Of a stretch of DNA of 64,000 bases, positions 45,986 through 59,659 are shown piece after piece. The DNA lies in NCBI GenBank assembly GCA_019022495.1, contig JAFEKR010000005.1, positions 496,001 to 560,000 of the forward strand. The letters are read 5' to 3'. Every line of letters begins with the position of its first letter. Position 1 is the first letter of the stretch. The notes beneath the pieces were generated by a model. The model made no database searches. It was given only the letters and a program-made list of their open reading frames with translations, and had not been told where the DNA came from. A program made the translations under genes and the position numbers. This DNA comes from Epichloe hybrida. Taxonomy: Eukaryota > Ascomycota > Sordariomycetes > Hypocreales > Clavicipitaceae.

Positions 45986-47957
45986 GTCGACCATGGAGGG
46001 CATCACCACATGGCAGGCCCCGAATACTTCCACTCCACCTCTTCAAGTGATTTAACGCAACAGTAGCCCACGTTTTTTCCTCTTCACTGGTCTCTACACT
46101 ATTTGATGCTGGTGATTGTTTTGCATTTCAACGGCGTTTAATGGCATACCCGAGTCTTTTGTGTGGTCTACAGCTATTAAAGACGCGGCACCACGTAGAG
46201 GTCTCCCTGTGGTTGTTGATAAATACCGAGATGAGTGAAAAGAATAATGAAACGAATGCGATTGAGTTAATGACGAAGGCATGACCCAAAAAACAAAGGG
46301 GGCGCATGTCCTTGTTGACCTGTGGGCATCACGGGAGCGATGACATGGGCCGTGGTGACACGAAAGACTTTGAAAGAGCTTTATTTCTCCCACAGTGCAG
46401 ATTATGAAATGAGGAACATAGAGTCGTGATGCCGCACACCCGTTAGATCTATATCTGCCATCAACAACGTCCAAGCAGGATGTGCTGATTGTAGACAGAG
46501 CACCAAGCTCATTTATGGAGCCAACTGTGGCGTCCAAATTTAGTGTGGTCAGGAATGAATGGGCTTGGAAGCGAGCACGGTGATGCAACGCAGTGAGCGT
46601 CCAGGACGTGGACGTTCTGAAATATCTGACCAGGAACGTTGGCGATGGTTTGATTCCGATTCCTGCACGCTGGTAAAACCAGAAAAAAAAAGATGCTGCC
46701 CATGCAGATGTACGATTTTTTGGACTGCGAGTCGTGGGAGGCATTCATTTGGGTAGCGTTGGCATGGAAGGAACGGGGGATTGACATTTGGATTAACCGC
46801 GACGGGGGCGGAGAACCCCGCCAGTAATCATGCAAGCGCTGGCAGGGGAGGAGCCTTTATTAGTGGGTTATTAGAGGGGCAAAGTGCTCCGTAGTCTGGT
46901 AGGCAGGTACACCAACGTACGACAGCCTGCCTGACTTTGTTGTTGTTCAAGCTTAGCAGCGCTGTTCCTGGTCATACGAGCCGAGCCCTCTCATGTGGAC
47001 ATCTAAATGCGCATACCGCGTTTCTTAAATGCGCATACCGCGTTAGTCCTAAAACGGAAGAAGTACCTTTCCGCCTAATTCCCTACTAAAGGTACTAGCT
47101 CTTTTTAGTAGCAAATATAAGTAGCTTACCATAATATATATCGCTTATATATAATCTCTTCTATAAAATTCCTTACTTTCCTTTTTATTATTACAAAGCC
47201 TTACAACATAACGCAACGCAAAGCAACGCAACGCAACGTAACGTCAGGGCAGTTACGATAGCTTTAATATTAGCGTTTTTAATAGAATCAGTACCTTTAA
47301 ATATCGCACAAATAGGTATCTCAATTAACAGCGAAAATCAACGGACGCGAGCCACACTAAAATTAGGTGTGGGGACTGTCCTTCTGTTTTAGGACTAACG
47401 CGGTATGCGCATTCAAGAAACGCGGTATGCGCATTTAGATGTCCCTCTCATGTTCCCTACGTCAACGTCACAGCTCCAGCATTCGGGTTGGTTTGGTGTT
47501 GCTGCCCGTCCTGCCTAGATTTCCCAGATTTGGTTCCAAGCCAAACCTAAGCCTTCTTACCATCACGTTGACAGCTGGTCATCTGATGCTCCATCATCGA
47601 ACCCTATTTTCCTGTATTTTTTATTCTCTTTCAATAGATCCTGTAGCTGCGAATCGCAGTACATGATCACTTGTCACCCGCCCTTCCTCGGCCAGGGAAT
47701 AAAGTCGCCCTTGTCTTGTCCGATAAGCCAAGAGACCCTCACGCACTGCCCAACAGCCGGTACTGGCGACCCAAGCGAACGACGTTGACTGAGTTGATTC
47801 ATTGGCACCTTCGATGCGATTAGTCTAGCGAGCCGAGCCGACCACGCACAATCTTCGACATTGAGTCCCCAGCCTCATGTAGCAAACATAGACGTCCGGC
47901 AATTGTCATCATCGTCTTGGTTCACCCTGCCCGGGTCACGGCAATAAAATCGCCACG
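45986..47957. other. Intergenic region upstream of vps13
   Basis: Nearly 2 kb hold no gene. The 448-bp MULE-type MITE at 46997-47444 fills its middle. The remaining 500 bases before the Vps13 start are of normal composition and should hold its promoter. Confidence 0.6.
46997..47444. mobile_element. Mutator-type MITE with long terminal inverted repeats (448 bp)
   Basis: The left end GGACATCTAAATGCGC and the right end GCGCATTTAGATGTCC are exact inverted repeats that extend for roughly 60 bases with only one or two mismatches. Within each arm the unit AAATGCGCATACCGCGTT is present twice. The flanks carry a direct repeat, CTCTCATGT at 46988-46996 and 47445-47453, and two more C residues could belong to it. 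Long inverted repeats with a 9-11 bp target duplication point to the MULE superfamily. The interior is AT-rich and non-coding, with an ACGCA-type pentamer repeat near 47214-47240. Confidence 0.9.
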
Positions 47958-50900
47958 ATGTTGGAGGGACTGGTGGCTGGTCTTTTGAACCGCTTCTTGG
48001 GCATGTATGTCAAGAACTTTGACCCAACGCAACTCAAGGTCGGCATCTGGTCTGGTGACGTCAAACTTCGAAATCTTCAACTTCGCCGCGAGGCCTTGGA
48101 TCAACTGAAGCTTCCCATTAATGTCGTGGAAGGCCATTTGGGTGAGCTCACGCTGGTTATTCCGTGGTCCAATCTCCGTGGCGCCCCAGCCAAGGTCTTC
48201 ATCGAAGACGTTTTCCTGCTCGCTAGCCCGAAAGAAGAGGCTGAATATGACGAAGAGGAGGAGGAGCGGAGGAGACAGCGGCTCAAGATGGAAAAGCTGG
48301 ACAGCGCTGAGTTGTTGAAAGACAAGAGTCGAGAAGAAATGAGCCAAGAAGAACAGAAGAAGAACCAGAGCTTCACTCAGAGTCTGGTCACCAAGGTTGT
48401 CGACAATCTTCAGGTAACCGTCAAGAATATCCACATCCGCTACGAGGATTCCATATCTGCTCCCGGGCATCCATTTGCGCTTGGCTTGACCCTGCAAGAA
48501 TTCAGTGCAGTCAGCACTGATGGCCAATGGAAGCCTACATTCATCCAGGATTCGAACACGACAACGCATAAATTGGCCACGCTAGGTGCATTATCCGTGT
48601 ACTGGAACACGGACTCGGAACTGTTTGGAACCGGGCGTGAGGCATCTTCGCCTCTCAAGGAACATATGTCCCACGACGAGATGGTAGACAAATTCAAAAC
48701 CATGTTACGCGACACCAACAGCACAATGTCCAATCACCAGTATATTCTGCGGCCAGTGAATGGTCAAGCAAAAGTTGAACTGGACAAATCTGGAAATCTC
48801 CATGCACCAAATTTCAAAGCGAATCTCCTGTTTGAAGAGATTGGTCTGGTGCTTGACGATGACCAATATCGCGATGCGCTGATGATGGTCGATCTGTTCC
48901 ATTACTTTATCAGGCACCAGGAATACAAAGGCTTGAAACCAAAGGGTACTCGACCCAGAGAAGACCCTCGGGCCTGGCTGCTTTTCGCAGGTAACGCCGT
49001 CTTGAATAAGATCCATGAAAAGAACCGAAAATGGTCTTGGGACTACTTTCGCGAACGACGCGACGACCGACAAAGATACATTGAGCTGTTCAAAAAAAGG
49101 AAGCAACAGCAACAACTTACAGCCGAGGAAAATGAGGATCTCGCCAATTTAGAATGGAAGTTAGACTACGAAGATTTACGCTTCTGGCGGTCGTTAGCGC
49201 GAAACCAGCTGAAGAAAGAAAATGCCGAAGCGTTGAAGAAGCAACCTCAGCAACAGCAGGAACAGGGCTGGCTAGCCTGGATGTGGGGATCAAAGCCTGA
49301 GGGAACCATTGAGGAAAATGAGGAAAACATCCAAATGACTGAAGAGCAGCGAAAGGAGCTGTACGATATGATTGATTGGGACGAGAAGGCAGCCATCGCT
49401 GAAGAGGTGGATGTCCCGAGAGAGGCCGTTAAATTATGTCTTGAGGCATCTCTCAGCACAGGCAGTTTTACCCTGAAGAAGAGCCCTCATGACAACCCAG
49501 CCGATCTTTTGAGTCTTCATTTCGATGTTTTCAAGGCAAAGGCCCTCAAGAGAACTGACTCTATCCTGGCAAACGTCAGCCTCGGGGGCTTGCGAGTCAA
49601 CAACGGCACCACACCTGACAGTCTGTACCCTGAGATTGTCCGTGTGAAGGATGCTCCCGAGAATCTTAAGCGAAAGAGTTTGTCCTTGAAGGAACTTGAG
49701 AAGGACGATGAAGAGCCGTTCTTCCAGTTCGAGGTTGAGCAAAACCCAATAGAACGAGAAGGAGATTTTGCTGTTGTGGGAAAGCTGAAGCCCCTGGAGA
49801 TTGTTTGGAACCCCAACTTTGTTGTAGGCGTTGTCGACTTTTTTCGCCCACCGGAGAGACACATGGAGTCTATCACAGCACTGATGGAAAGTGCCGGTGC
49901 AACTGTGGAAGGTCTCAGAGAGCAAACTCGCGCTGGTCTGGAGTTCGCTCTCGAGGAGCACAAGACTGTCAATGCTCAACTGGACCTTCAGGCCCCTCTC
50001 ATAATTGTGCCGGTCAGCATCACTTCAGAGACGTCGACTTGCCTGATTGTGGATGCAGGTCACATCCATGTCAATAGCGAACTTGTTGACCAAAAAACTC
50101 TCAAGGAAATTCAATCAAAACAGCGACAGTTATACAGTGAGGCTGATCATAAGCGCCTGGAATCAGTCATGTATGACAGGTTTCTAGTCAAACTCACATC
50201 TACGCAAGTTCTCATTGGTCCATCCATCGAGGAAACCAAACAGCAGCTTGTCAAGAGGAGTTCGGACTCTCAGTTGCATGTGGTGGAACAGATCAATGTC
50301 GATTTCGTTGTAGAGACGTCCATATTGCCCAAAGCATCCAATCTCACCAAATTGCGCGTATCAGGTCATCTTCCCATGTTACACGCCACAGTATCGGACT
50401 CGAAATACAAGAATCTCATGAAGATCATTGACGCCGCTGTTCCGAAGCTTGATCAGAGGCAAAATCTCGAGTCATCCACGGTGGACGCACCACTACAGCC
50501 CACACGACCGCGGCGTATGAGTGCCAACTCGACTCGATCACGACGGAGGTCAGACCGACGGTCTTCTGCGTTTCCTTTCATGCAACCTCAGACGGCAGTT
50601 GTGCTCGAAGATTTTGACGACGACAACGATGACGATTTTGAAGATGCTACTGATGGAGGCGATTTGCAGCATCTCAAGATTCAACAAAAGAGTTTTGAGT
50701 TCAACTTCAAAGTGGACACCCTCAAAGGCTCCCTATACAAGAGCGACGCAGATCATACCAATCCCGATACTCTGCTAGTCGAGTTGGTGGCTGAACGATT
50801 TGATCTTGCCTTTTACACTAGAACATACGACATGGCTGCTGAAGTGTCTCTTGGCTCTGTGGCAGTTGAGGACTTCGTCGAAAACCCGACTGGAGAGTTC

Positions 50901-53900
50901 AAATCCATCGTGTCTTCCGGAGATAACGAAGATTTAAGAGCTGGCAGGAGCCTCGTTCATGTTGAATTCAAGAAAATCAGCAAACAGTCACCAGAATACA
51001 TGCCTGTCTACGATGGGGTTGAAACAAACATCAGCGCAGTCGTGTCAACGATCAACCTCGTCGTAACCCGCAAGACGCTTTTGACGCTCTTGGATTTCAT
51101 ATTGATCACCTTTACGGAAGGCAATAACGACCAGGATACTCAAATACCCGCCATTGACGTGACAGATTCCGACGTGGACAAGGACTTGGACCGAGGATTT
51201 GTTCAGCCACCGGCACCTGCTGATAATATGGCATCTATTCGGGTAAAGGTTGACTTGAAGGCCATTCGACTTATCCTCAACAACGATGGTATCAGGCTAG
51301 CAACACTCTCATTCAACCACGGTGATGCCGGGATATTCATCAGCGGCAAGACGATGCGCATAGCCGCCAAGCTGGGGGACTTGTCTCTTGTCGATGACGT
51401 AAATCTTGGCGTTTCGGCGGAATCCAATCTGCGAAAACTTGTCACGATACAAGGTGATGATCTTGCTGATTTCAGATACGAGACCTTTGACTCTGGGAAC
51501 AAAAAGGCTTATCCGGGCTACGATAGCTCGGTCTTTCTTCGAGCTGGGTCAGTCAAGGTGAATTTTGTTGAAGAGCCATTCCGGAAAATCATCGATTTCC
51601 TCGTCAGGTTTGGCAAAATGCAGGCGCTGTTTAACGCTGCCAGGCAGGCGGCTTTTACTCGGGCCAATCAGATTCAGCAGAGCCCTAGCAAGATCAAATT
51701 TGATGTAGTAGTCAAGACACCGATTGTCGTCTTTCCTCGCCTTTTTGTCTTGGATCAGCCTCATGGAGATGTCATCACCGCATATTTAGGTGAGATCTAT
51801 GCTCAAAACAAGTTTGTCCCACTGGATGATAGTGAAAAATCTGAGATTGCGATGAAGATTTCCGCTGGGATCAGAAAGATCAGACTCACCTCCGACTTCC
51901 GCTACTCAGATGATCGGTTTGAAGAGCTCGAGATGATCGACCATGTTGACCTAGGGTTTAACATCACTTATGCTGAGCATAAAGAGGGGGTGAAGCGACC
52001 AGACACAGAGGTTGAGGGCTCTCTCTCAGACATCAAACTTCGCCTAACCCAGTACCAACTGAGGTCGTTGTTGGAAATATCCAAGTCTGTCCCTGCCGCC
52101 TTTGCCGGCCAGGGGGATGATTCTGACGGGGAAGCTGCTAAAATGGTGGATGAAAGCACCTTGCAGCGCGCTAGAGCAATGCCTGAGATTGAGGAGCAGG
52201 ATGACAATCAAAGCTTGGTCGATCTGTCCCCAGAGCTCAGCTCTTTGCAGCACGCTTGGACAAAGCTTGATCTCGTGTTCTGCGCCAATACTGTTGGACT
52301 GGAGCTCATCATGGCGGAAGAAGATGAGCCAGTTGGAGATCTGGCCAAGTCCAGTCTGTCAAAGTTCTCACTTGACGAGACACGGCTGAAGACAAGAATG
52401 CTCTCCGACGGTTCGTTGGAAGCCGAACTTCAAATACGTTCCTTCACAATCCACGACAGCCGGCCGAGAGAGACAAATAAGTTTAAGCGAATCATGACAT
52501 CTTCCAATAAAGACGTTCAGCAATTAATGGCCAGCATCACCATGTCTGGGGGTAAAGAGAGGAGCCTAATTGCTATGGCTACTATCGATAGCCCGCGAAT
52601 CATTTTTGCTCTCGATTATCTATTCACCATTCAACGATTCATCACCGAAGGCCTTGTTGTGGATGACACCAGCCCGATGGATGATGAAAGCATTGGAGAG
52701 ACTATTGACGAGTCTGATAGTGAATCCATGCTGGTCACTTACACGAACGCCCCCAGTTCAGAACCGCAACCATCTCAGATCTCTCGGCAGCGCAACAGTG
52801 GAGCCTCGCCCAAGCCCCAGAACCTGAATGAACCGGCAATGTCTATGGCGTTTCGTATCAATCTTGTGGATGCTCAAGTCATGCTCATTGCGAACCCACT
52901 GGCGACGAACTCGGAAGCTATTGTCCTTAACATTAGACAGATACTGCTCTCAAAACAACATGCCATTACCTTCCAGATTTCTGAACTTGGCATGTACTTG
53001 TGCCGCATGGACAAGTTTGAAACATCTCGCCTTCGTATCATTGACGACTTCTCGATTCAACTGAATATGGACAGTTCCCAGGTTGGTGTGACAAGCATTC
53101 ATGTGGATATAGAGCCACTGATTCTCCGACTATCACTTCGTGATATCCTTCTTGTCCTTCAAGTCATAAGCAGAGCAGGCGAGCTCTCTGGAAACGAGTC
53201 CAAAGATCCCGAAGAGACGGCTGCGGAGCAAAAGGCTAGACAGCTGCGTAATGCCGGCCTCAAATACGAGTCGGCCAGCGGCCGCGGTCTTTCAACAACC
53301 GCTAAAACCAGAGGCACAAAAACCATTGCTGGGAAATCCAACAAGCCACAACCTAAACCTGTCAACACGGCCGCGCCTAATCACGAGGAACTGACGGCCA
53401 CTGTTGAAGGTGTTCGCATCGTCCTCATCGGCGACTTGCACGAATTACCTATACTCGATATTGGCATCAAGAATTTCACCGCTACTGCGGAGAATTGGTC
53501 GTCGAACCTGAAGGCAGAATCGGCGATTGATATGTACTCGAGCGTTTACAACTTTTCCAAATCAAGTTGGGAACCGCTATTGGAACCCTGGCAAGTTGGT
53601 CTAGGTGTAGCGAAAGATCCGGGATCTGGGCTGATATCGGTGGATGTGGCTTCCAAGAAAACCTTCGATGTTACTGTCACGACAGCATCTATCGCCTTGG
53701 CCTCGAAATCCCTGACCTTTTTGACATCGGAACAAAACGTTCTGGACAAGCCAAGAGGTGTCGAGGCGCCATATCGTATCAGAAACTACACCGGCTTCGA
53801 GGTGGTCTTACAGTCGAAAAGTCCAAGTTCCGACGAGCCGATTAACCTACGATTAGAAGACGGCGCCCAGTCGCCGTGGAGCTTCGAGCACTGGGAGAAG

Positions 53901-56900
53901 ATGCGAGAGAATCTCTTGACCGAGTCCAGTCAGAATGACGTGGGAATTCAACTGGAAGGCAGTGGGTTCGATCAAGTGAACAACGTCAGACTCAACAGAG
54001 AAGGCGAATTCTTATACAGCCTTCGCCCAAAGACCGAGAATGTCCTGCACCGCTTATGTGTGGAGGTCAGCTTGGGGTCTGACAACGTCAAATACGTCAC
54101 ACTACGATCGCCCCTCATGGTAGAAAACGCGACTGAGATTCCTGTGGAGCTTGGTGTCTACGACGCACAAGAGGGTCATCTGCTGAAGATTGAGAAGATC
54201 GCTCCAGGTGATTCGCGACCTGCTCCCATAGGCGCTGTTTTTGAAAAGCGTGCACTGATTCGTCCTGACGGCGGCTTCGGGTATCAATGGAGCCGAGATC
54301 AGCTTTGGTGGAAGGATCTGCTCCAGCGGCCATCAAAACAATTGGTGTGTAAAGGAGAGAATGGAGATCCCTTTTACTTCCAAGTTAATGCCCGTTTTGA
54401 CAAATCCAACCCAATAACAAAGTATGTATAGGGTTTGGACAACCGTTGATGTGCATGATGGAATACTAATCGAGTTTACAGAATCTATCCTTACATGAAA
54501 ATCAGGCTATCTGCACCTGTCACCTTGGAAAATCTCCTACCCTACGACTTCAAATACAGGATTTATGACAAAGACACCAAGAAAGACTGGTCAAACTTCC
54601 TTCGCAAAGGTGGAGTGAGCCCTGTTCATGTTGTGGAGCTCTCACATCTGCTGCTTCTGAGCATCGACATGCAGGATACAGTTTTCAAACCTAGCGACTT
54701 CTCCATCATCAATTCCGGAAACACTGAAGATTTCCGCAAAGAAAGGCGAATAACGGTCAAGGATGACGAAGGATTGCCGCTCAACCTCGCACTCAACTAC
54801 TTCAAGATTCCCAACGGTGGTGGTGCATTCAAAGTCTCGGTATACAGTCCATACGTGGTTCTAAACAAGACTGGTCTCGACCTCCGCATTCGTATGAAGA
54901 GTTGGTTGCAGCAAGCAAAACCTGCTGCTGGTCAGTTCCATCTTGTTGACACATCCGACCGCGACAGGCCCAAGGCTTTGCCATTCATGTTCTCCTACGG
55001 CAATGACGACAATAGAAATCGAGCACTGCTCAAAGTTGACGAGTCAGAGTGGAGCAAACCTCAGAGTTTCGATGCTATCGGAAGCACCTCTGAAGTGGTC
55101 TTGAATTCAAGCTCGAAGAATAAGGAGATTCATCTTGGCATCACAGTCAGGTCTGGAGAAGGAAAATATAAAATGACCAAAGTTGTCACTCTTGCTCCGC
55201 GATTTGTGCTCAAGAACCAGTTGGACGAAGAGCTATTGGTTCGAGAGCCGAGCTCTTCTGGTTACATGACTCTTGGGCCCGGCGCGTTGCAACCTCTACA
55301 TTTTATGCAAAAGTCCCCTGTTAAACAGCTTTGTCTGTGCTACTCTGGAGTGGACAACCATTGGACTTCGCCTTTCAACATTGCCGATGTTGGAACAACC
55401 CACGTCAAGATTGCGAAAGCTGGACAACGTCAGCGCCTAGTGAGGATTGAGATCCTTCTGGAAGACTCAACCATTTTCCTTCATTTGAGCATGGAGACCA
55501 AGAACTGGCCATACTCGATGCGCAATGAAAGTGACACAGAGTTCACCTTTTACCAGGCCAACCCCAACGTTGACGAAGATGATGTCGAAGACCGTAGCGG
55601 CTGGAGGCCAATCCGGTATAGGCTGCCCCCCAGGAGCATCATGCCTTACGCGTGGGATTTTCCCGCGGCCAAATTTCGCGAAGTGGTCATCGCCACCAAC
55701 AATAAGGAACGTCACGTCAAAATGGCAGAAATTGGTAATCAGGTTCCGATGAAATTCGTCACTCCATCAGGAGAACAGAAGATCATTGATATCAACGTTG
55801 CCGCTGATGGACCAACCCAAACACTAATCCTGAGCACCTTCAGAGCCAGCAAGAGCATGTATAAACCCAAGGCTCTGTCCAGAACCGCCACAGGCCTCGA
55901 GGCATTCGAAGTCAAAGACCAAGTGACTGGTGCGACTTTCCGAGCACAACTCAAACTGTCTGGCATCGGAATTTCACTAGTCAATGCGCAGCTGAAGGAA
56001 TTGGCCTACGTCACATTCAGAGATGTCCAGCTCCGTTTCAGCGACTCTTCGCTCATTCAAACCGTATCTTTGGCTGTGAAATGGATGCAGATTGATAACC
56101 AGCTCTACGGCGGCGTCTTCCCCATGGTTCTGTACCCCAGCGTGGTGCCCAAGAAGGCCAATGAGGTGGACGCCCACCCGTCACTGCATGCCATGGTCAG
56201 CCGAGTCAAGGACGATTCCTATGGAGTCACATACATCAAATACGCTACAGTTCTTCTACAGCAAATGACGGTAGACCTGGATGAGGATTTTGTGTTCGCA
56301 TTGTTGGACTTCTCCAACGTTCCGGGCGCTAGCTGGACCGCAGTGGAAGAAGAGGGCAAGTTGTGTGACGAAGACTTGGACATCCCCGAGCCATCTCAAC
56401 AGCAAGGTGGCCAGGACATGTACTTTGAGGTTCTGAACATTCAACCTATGCAAATCGACCTTAGCTTCATGCGTACCGAACGCGTGAATGCCGAAGACAA
56501 GACGTCGTCTCGTAACCCAGTCATGTTCTTCCTCAATGTCATGACCATGGCCATTGGGAATGTCAATGATGCGCCTATCCGATTCAACGCCTTGATGCTG
56601 GACAATGTTCGTGTCTCGACATCAGTGCTCATTCAGAATATGACCAATCACTATAGCCAAGAAGTCATGTTTCAGATCCACAAGATTCTGGGCTCCGCCG
56701 ACTTCCTGGGAAATCCTGTCGGCTTGTTCAACAACATCTCTTCTGGCGTAACTGATATTTTCTACGAGCCATACCAGGGTCTGATTCTTTCGGACAGACC
56801 TGAAGAGTTTGGCATTGGCATTGCCAAGGGCGCGGCGTCATTTGCTAAAAAGACTGTATTTGGCTTCAGTGACAGTTTCTCCAAGTTCACTGGCAGTTTG

Positions 56901-57632
56901 AGTAAAGGTCTAGCAGCAGCGTCGCTAGACAAGCAGTTTCAGGATCGAAGACGCATTGCAAAGGCGAGGAACCGACCGAAACATGCACTGTACGGCGTTA
57001 CTGCAGGTGCGAATTCATTGTTCACAAGCGTCGCGTCCGGAGTTGGCGGCCTGGCCCGAAAGCCCCTTGAAGGAGCCGAACAAGAGGGAGCTCTTGGGTT
57101 CTTCAAGGGAGTTGGCAAGGGAGTGCTCGGTCTAGCCACCAAGCCGGCCGTTGGGGTTCTGGACATGGCTAGCAACGTGAGCGAAGGTATCCGAAACACT
57201 ACAACAGTGTTTGACGGGCAAGAGCTTGATCGTGCACGATTCCCGCGCTTCATCCCCAGTGACGGCATTGTACGTCCATATAGCGCTCGGGAGGCGATGG
57301 GCCAGTACTGGCTGAAGCAAGTGGACAATGGACGATACTTTGACGAGCAGTATGTTGGCCATCTCGAGCTGCCAAAGGAAGACAAGGTCGTCATGGTCAC
57401 CTTTTCTCGGATACTGCTTATTAGGTCCAAACGACTGACCAGTGAGTGGGACGTGCCACTGAAGGACGTGCAGACCATTGCAAAGGAACGTACTGGTGTC
57501 AGCCTGGTGCTGAGAGGAGGAGCGAATGGACCATTTATCCCTGTGGGTGGCAGCAGCGAGCGGGCCTTTCTCTACAAGATGATTGGGGTGGCGGCGGAGG
57601 AGTTCAACCGAAGATTCAGAGGAGGAGAGTAA
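47958..57632 (+). CDS. VPS13: Vps13, bridge-like lipid transfer protein, 2 exons
   Basis: Vps13 forms a long hydrophobic groove that carries phospholipids between membranes at contact sites (mitochondria, vacuole, ER, prospore membrane). Exons 47958-54421 and 54482-57632 give 3,204 residues, close to the yeast protein. The 60-bp intron has donor GTATGT, acceptor TTTACAG and phase 2. The chorein N-terminus is complete (MLEGLVAGLLNRFLGMYVKN, 1 to about 115). Acidic DDDNDDDFEDATD lies near residue 890. The VAB/SHR-BD adaptor-binding region starts near 1936 (YRIRNYTGFEVVLQ). The C-terminal helical segment has FGIGIAKGAASFAKKTVFGF near 2930, and a PH-like domain closes the protein. There are no frameshifts or missing parts. 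The Mutator-type MITE lies about 510 bases upstream of the start. Confidence 0.97.
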
Positions 57633-58595
57633 GTTGACGACTATGACATGATTGATGTTGATGGGATGAGGCCTGTATGTTAGCGGGAAAAATGAGGAGC
57701 AAAAGTACGCTTGCAGTTTCAAGAGCATCTGAATTTCCTTGTATAACCCTAGTTCACTCACAAATCGCGCGTGCCTTTGTTTGAAAGACTTTGCCACAAC
57801 GAAAAGGGCGAGAGGTGAGCCGATGTTGGTGTTTTATTCCCAAACCCAGGCTGACAAGGAAGTAAGTAAGTCAAAGGCACGAGTTCGCGTCCGTGCGCGC
57901 AGAGTCTGATCCGTCGTCTCCATCCCGTGCGTGCCCCTCAGGGGGCGGGTTGTCAGCTGACGAAAGGATTGCAAATCCCGCATGCTAAGTGGCAAGAAGG
58001 CGACGAGACGAGACGAGACGCGATGCGCAGGTAGTAACAGCAACAAGCGACAGGGGTTTCACGGCCATGGATGGGTCTGCCTGTGCCCCCCTCCCCTCGG
58101 CCTCGGGGGATCGCTCTTCATTTGCATGAGATCCGGGGTAATACGGGCCGGGCGGTGGACAAGCTGAACGCCCGGGCACCTTTGACTTTGATGGAGACGG
58201 GCTGGTTGGATGGATGACAAGTTGGGTATTTTGTGTTGTGGCGAAGGCGGGGGTCTCGCGACGGGATATTTCGAGAAGTTGGAGGCGTCGGATTGGGGGC
58301 GGGTTAATTTCTGGAGCACCCTGGTGCCGTTGCACGCACACGAGGAGATATTGGTCCAGAGGGCCGTCCGGGTTGATGAAGGAAGAAGAGAGGCCTGCCT
58401 GCCTCTGCCTGCCATGGGCGGCGAGCTCCGAAAGACAAGGAAGGGGTCGTCGGTCTGGGGAAGCGCGCGGCGGGCTGGGTGGCGGCCCACTCTTCCGGAT
58501 TTTTCTCTGCGGGGGGATGATGAATCGAATTGTTGGAATCCCGCCGCAAGCACTCAACCGCATGCAGGCAACTTGGACACTAGGACCCACCTAAC
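57633..58595. other. Intergenic GC-rich region at the right edge of the gene island
   Basis: Nearly 1 kb lie between the Vps13 stop and the AT-rich flank. Overlapping frames up to 201 codons occur on the minus strand (57985-58590) and up to 139 on the plus strand, as expected by chance in GC-rich sequence with few stops; none resembles a known protein. A GAGACGAGACGAGACG repeat is at about 58001-58020. Confidence 0.55.
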
Positions 58596-59249
58596 TAGTT
58601 ACTTTTCCGGACCTCTAGTAGATGCATAGTACAGTTTATATAGGCAGATTATATACCCTATAGTACAGGTACTTAGTTATTTAAACCGTAGTTTACGCCC
58701 TCTTATAGGGTTAGGCAACTCAATCCATACCTTTATTTCTAATCCTAGCTGCTTAGTCTAATATAGTAGTAATTGCTTAGTGTTCATAATATAAAGACCT
58801 TTCTTTCTAATTAATACCTTTATTAAGTTAATTCTAATTAATTAATCATTAAATTTAGTATATCCTAGTAAGAGAACAGGGTTTAATTATAATTATTAAT
58901 ATTATAATTAGGTAACCCCTAGTAGTAAGAAAGATCTACGTAAGTTAAAGTTTAATAAATTATAATAATAATAACATAGGATATTATCAAGATATCTAAG
59001 GAAACTAATACTACTTAAGGCTATAAGCTAGTAGTTAAGCTATAGGAACCTTATTATTAGGACCTGTGGTTTAAGATAATAAAGGTAAGAGCTATTAAAG
59101 ATAGGATTTAGGTCTTTATTAATCCTAATTTAATAATAACTCTTAACTACCTACCCGAGCCGCTAATCCTAATAGGAAAAGGGACTCTAGTAATAAGAAG
59201 AGTAGTAATTATAGCTTTAACTACTTTACTAGAGAACTAGACTAAAGGG

Positions 59250-59659
59250 CAGAGCTTTGCACTACACTACATCTTGTAGTTTTTTTTTTTCTAACAAATA
59301 ATTTATATCTAATCTTAGAAAATATATAGAGATATAAAAATTGGATTTTTAGATAGATAACTCAAAAACTACAGTGTAGTTATATATAAAAGTGGGTCTA
59401 AAAGTGGGCCCTTGAGCCGCAAATTAGAAAAACTACATTTTACTACATTTTGGCACTAAAAAAATACTACAAATGTAGTATTTGTAATTTGTGGAGCAGG
59501 GGTCCACTTTTAGACCCACCCTTATATATAGTATTTTTCTTAGAATTTTCCTCTATAAGATCACGTGACTTTTAGGATACTACCTTTAATTATAAGCTAG
59601 ATATAAAAATAAATAAAAATACTACAAGAAATACTACACTACACGAGTGCAAAGCTCTG
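59250..59659. mobile_element. hAT-type MITE, copy C (410 bp)
   Basis: The ends CAGAGCTTTGCACT and AGTGCAAAGCTCTG form a perfect 14-bp terminal inverted repeat. The flanks are the 8-bp target duplication CTAAAGGG (59242-59249 and 59660-59667). It shares with copies A and B the internal AAAGTGGGTCTAAAAGTGGG block and much of the subterminal sequence, but has TAG/CTA-type repeats where A and B have CAATTAC-type ones, so it is a diverged subfamily. Confidence 0.92.

Noticed and set aside
57985..58590. Frames of 126-201 codons on both strands at the right edge of the island
   Set aside because: Overlapping open frames are expected in GC-rich sequence; none resembles a protein family.
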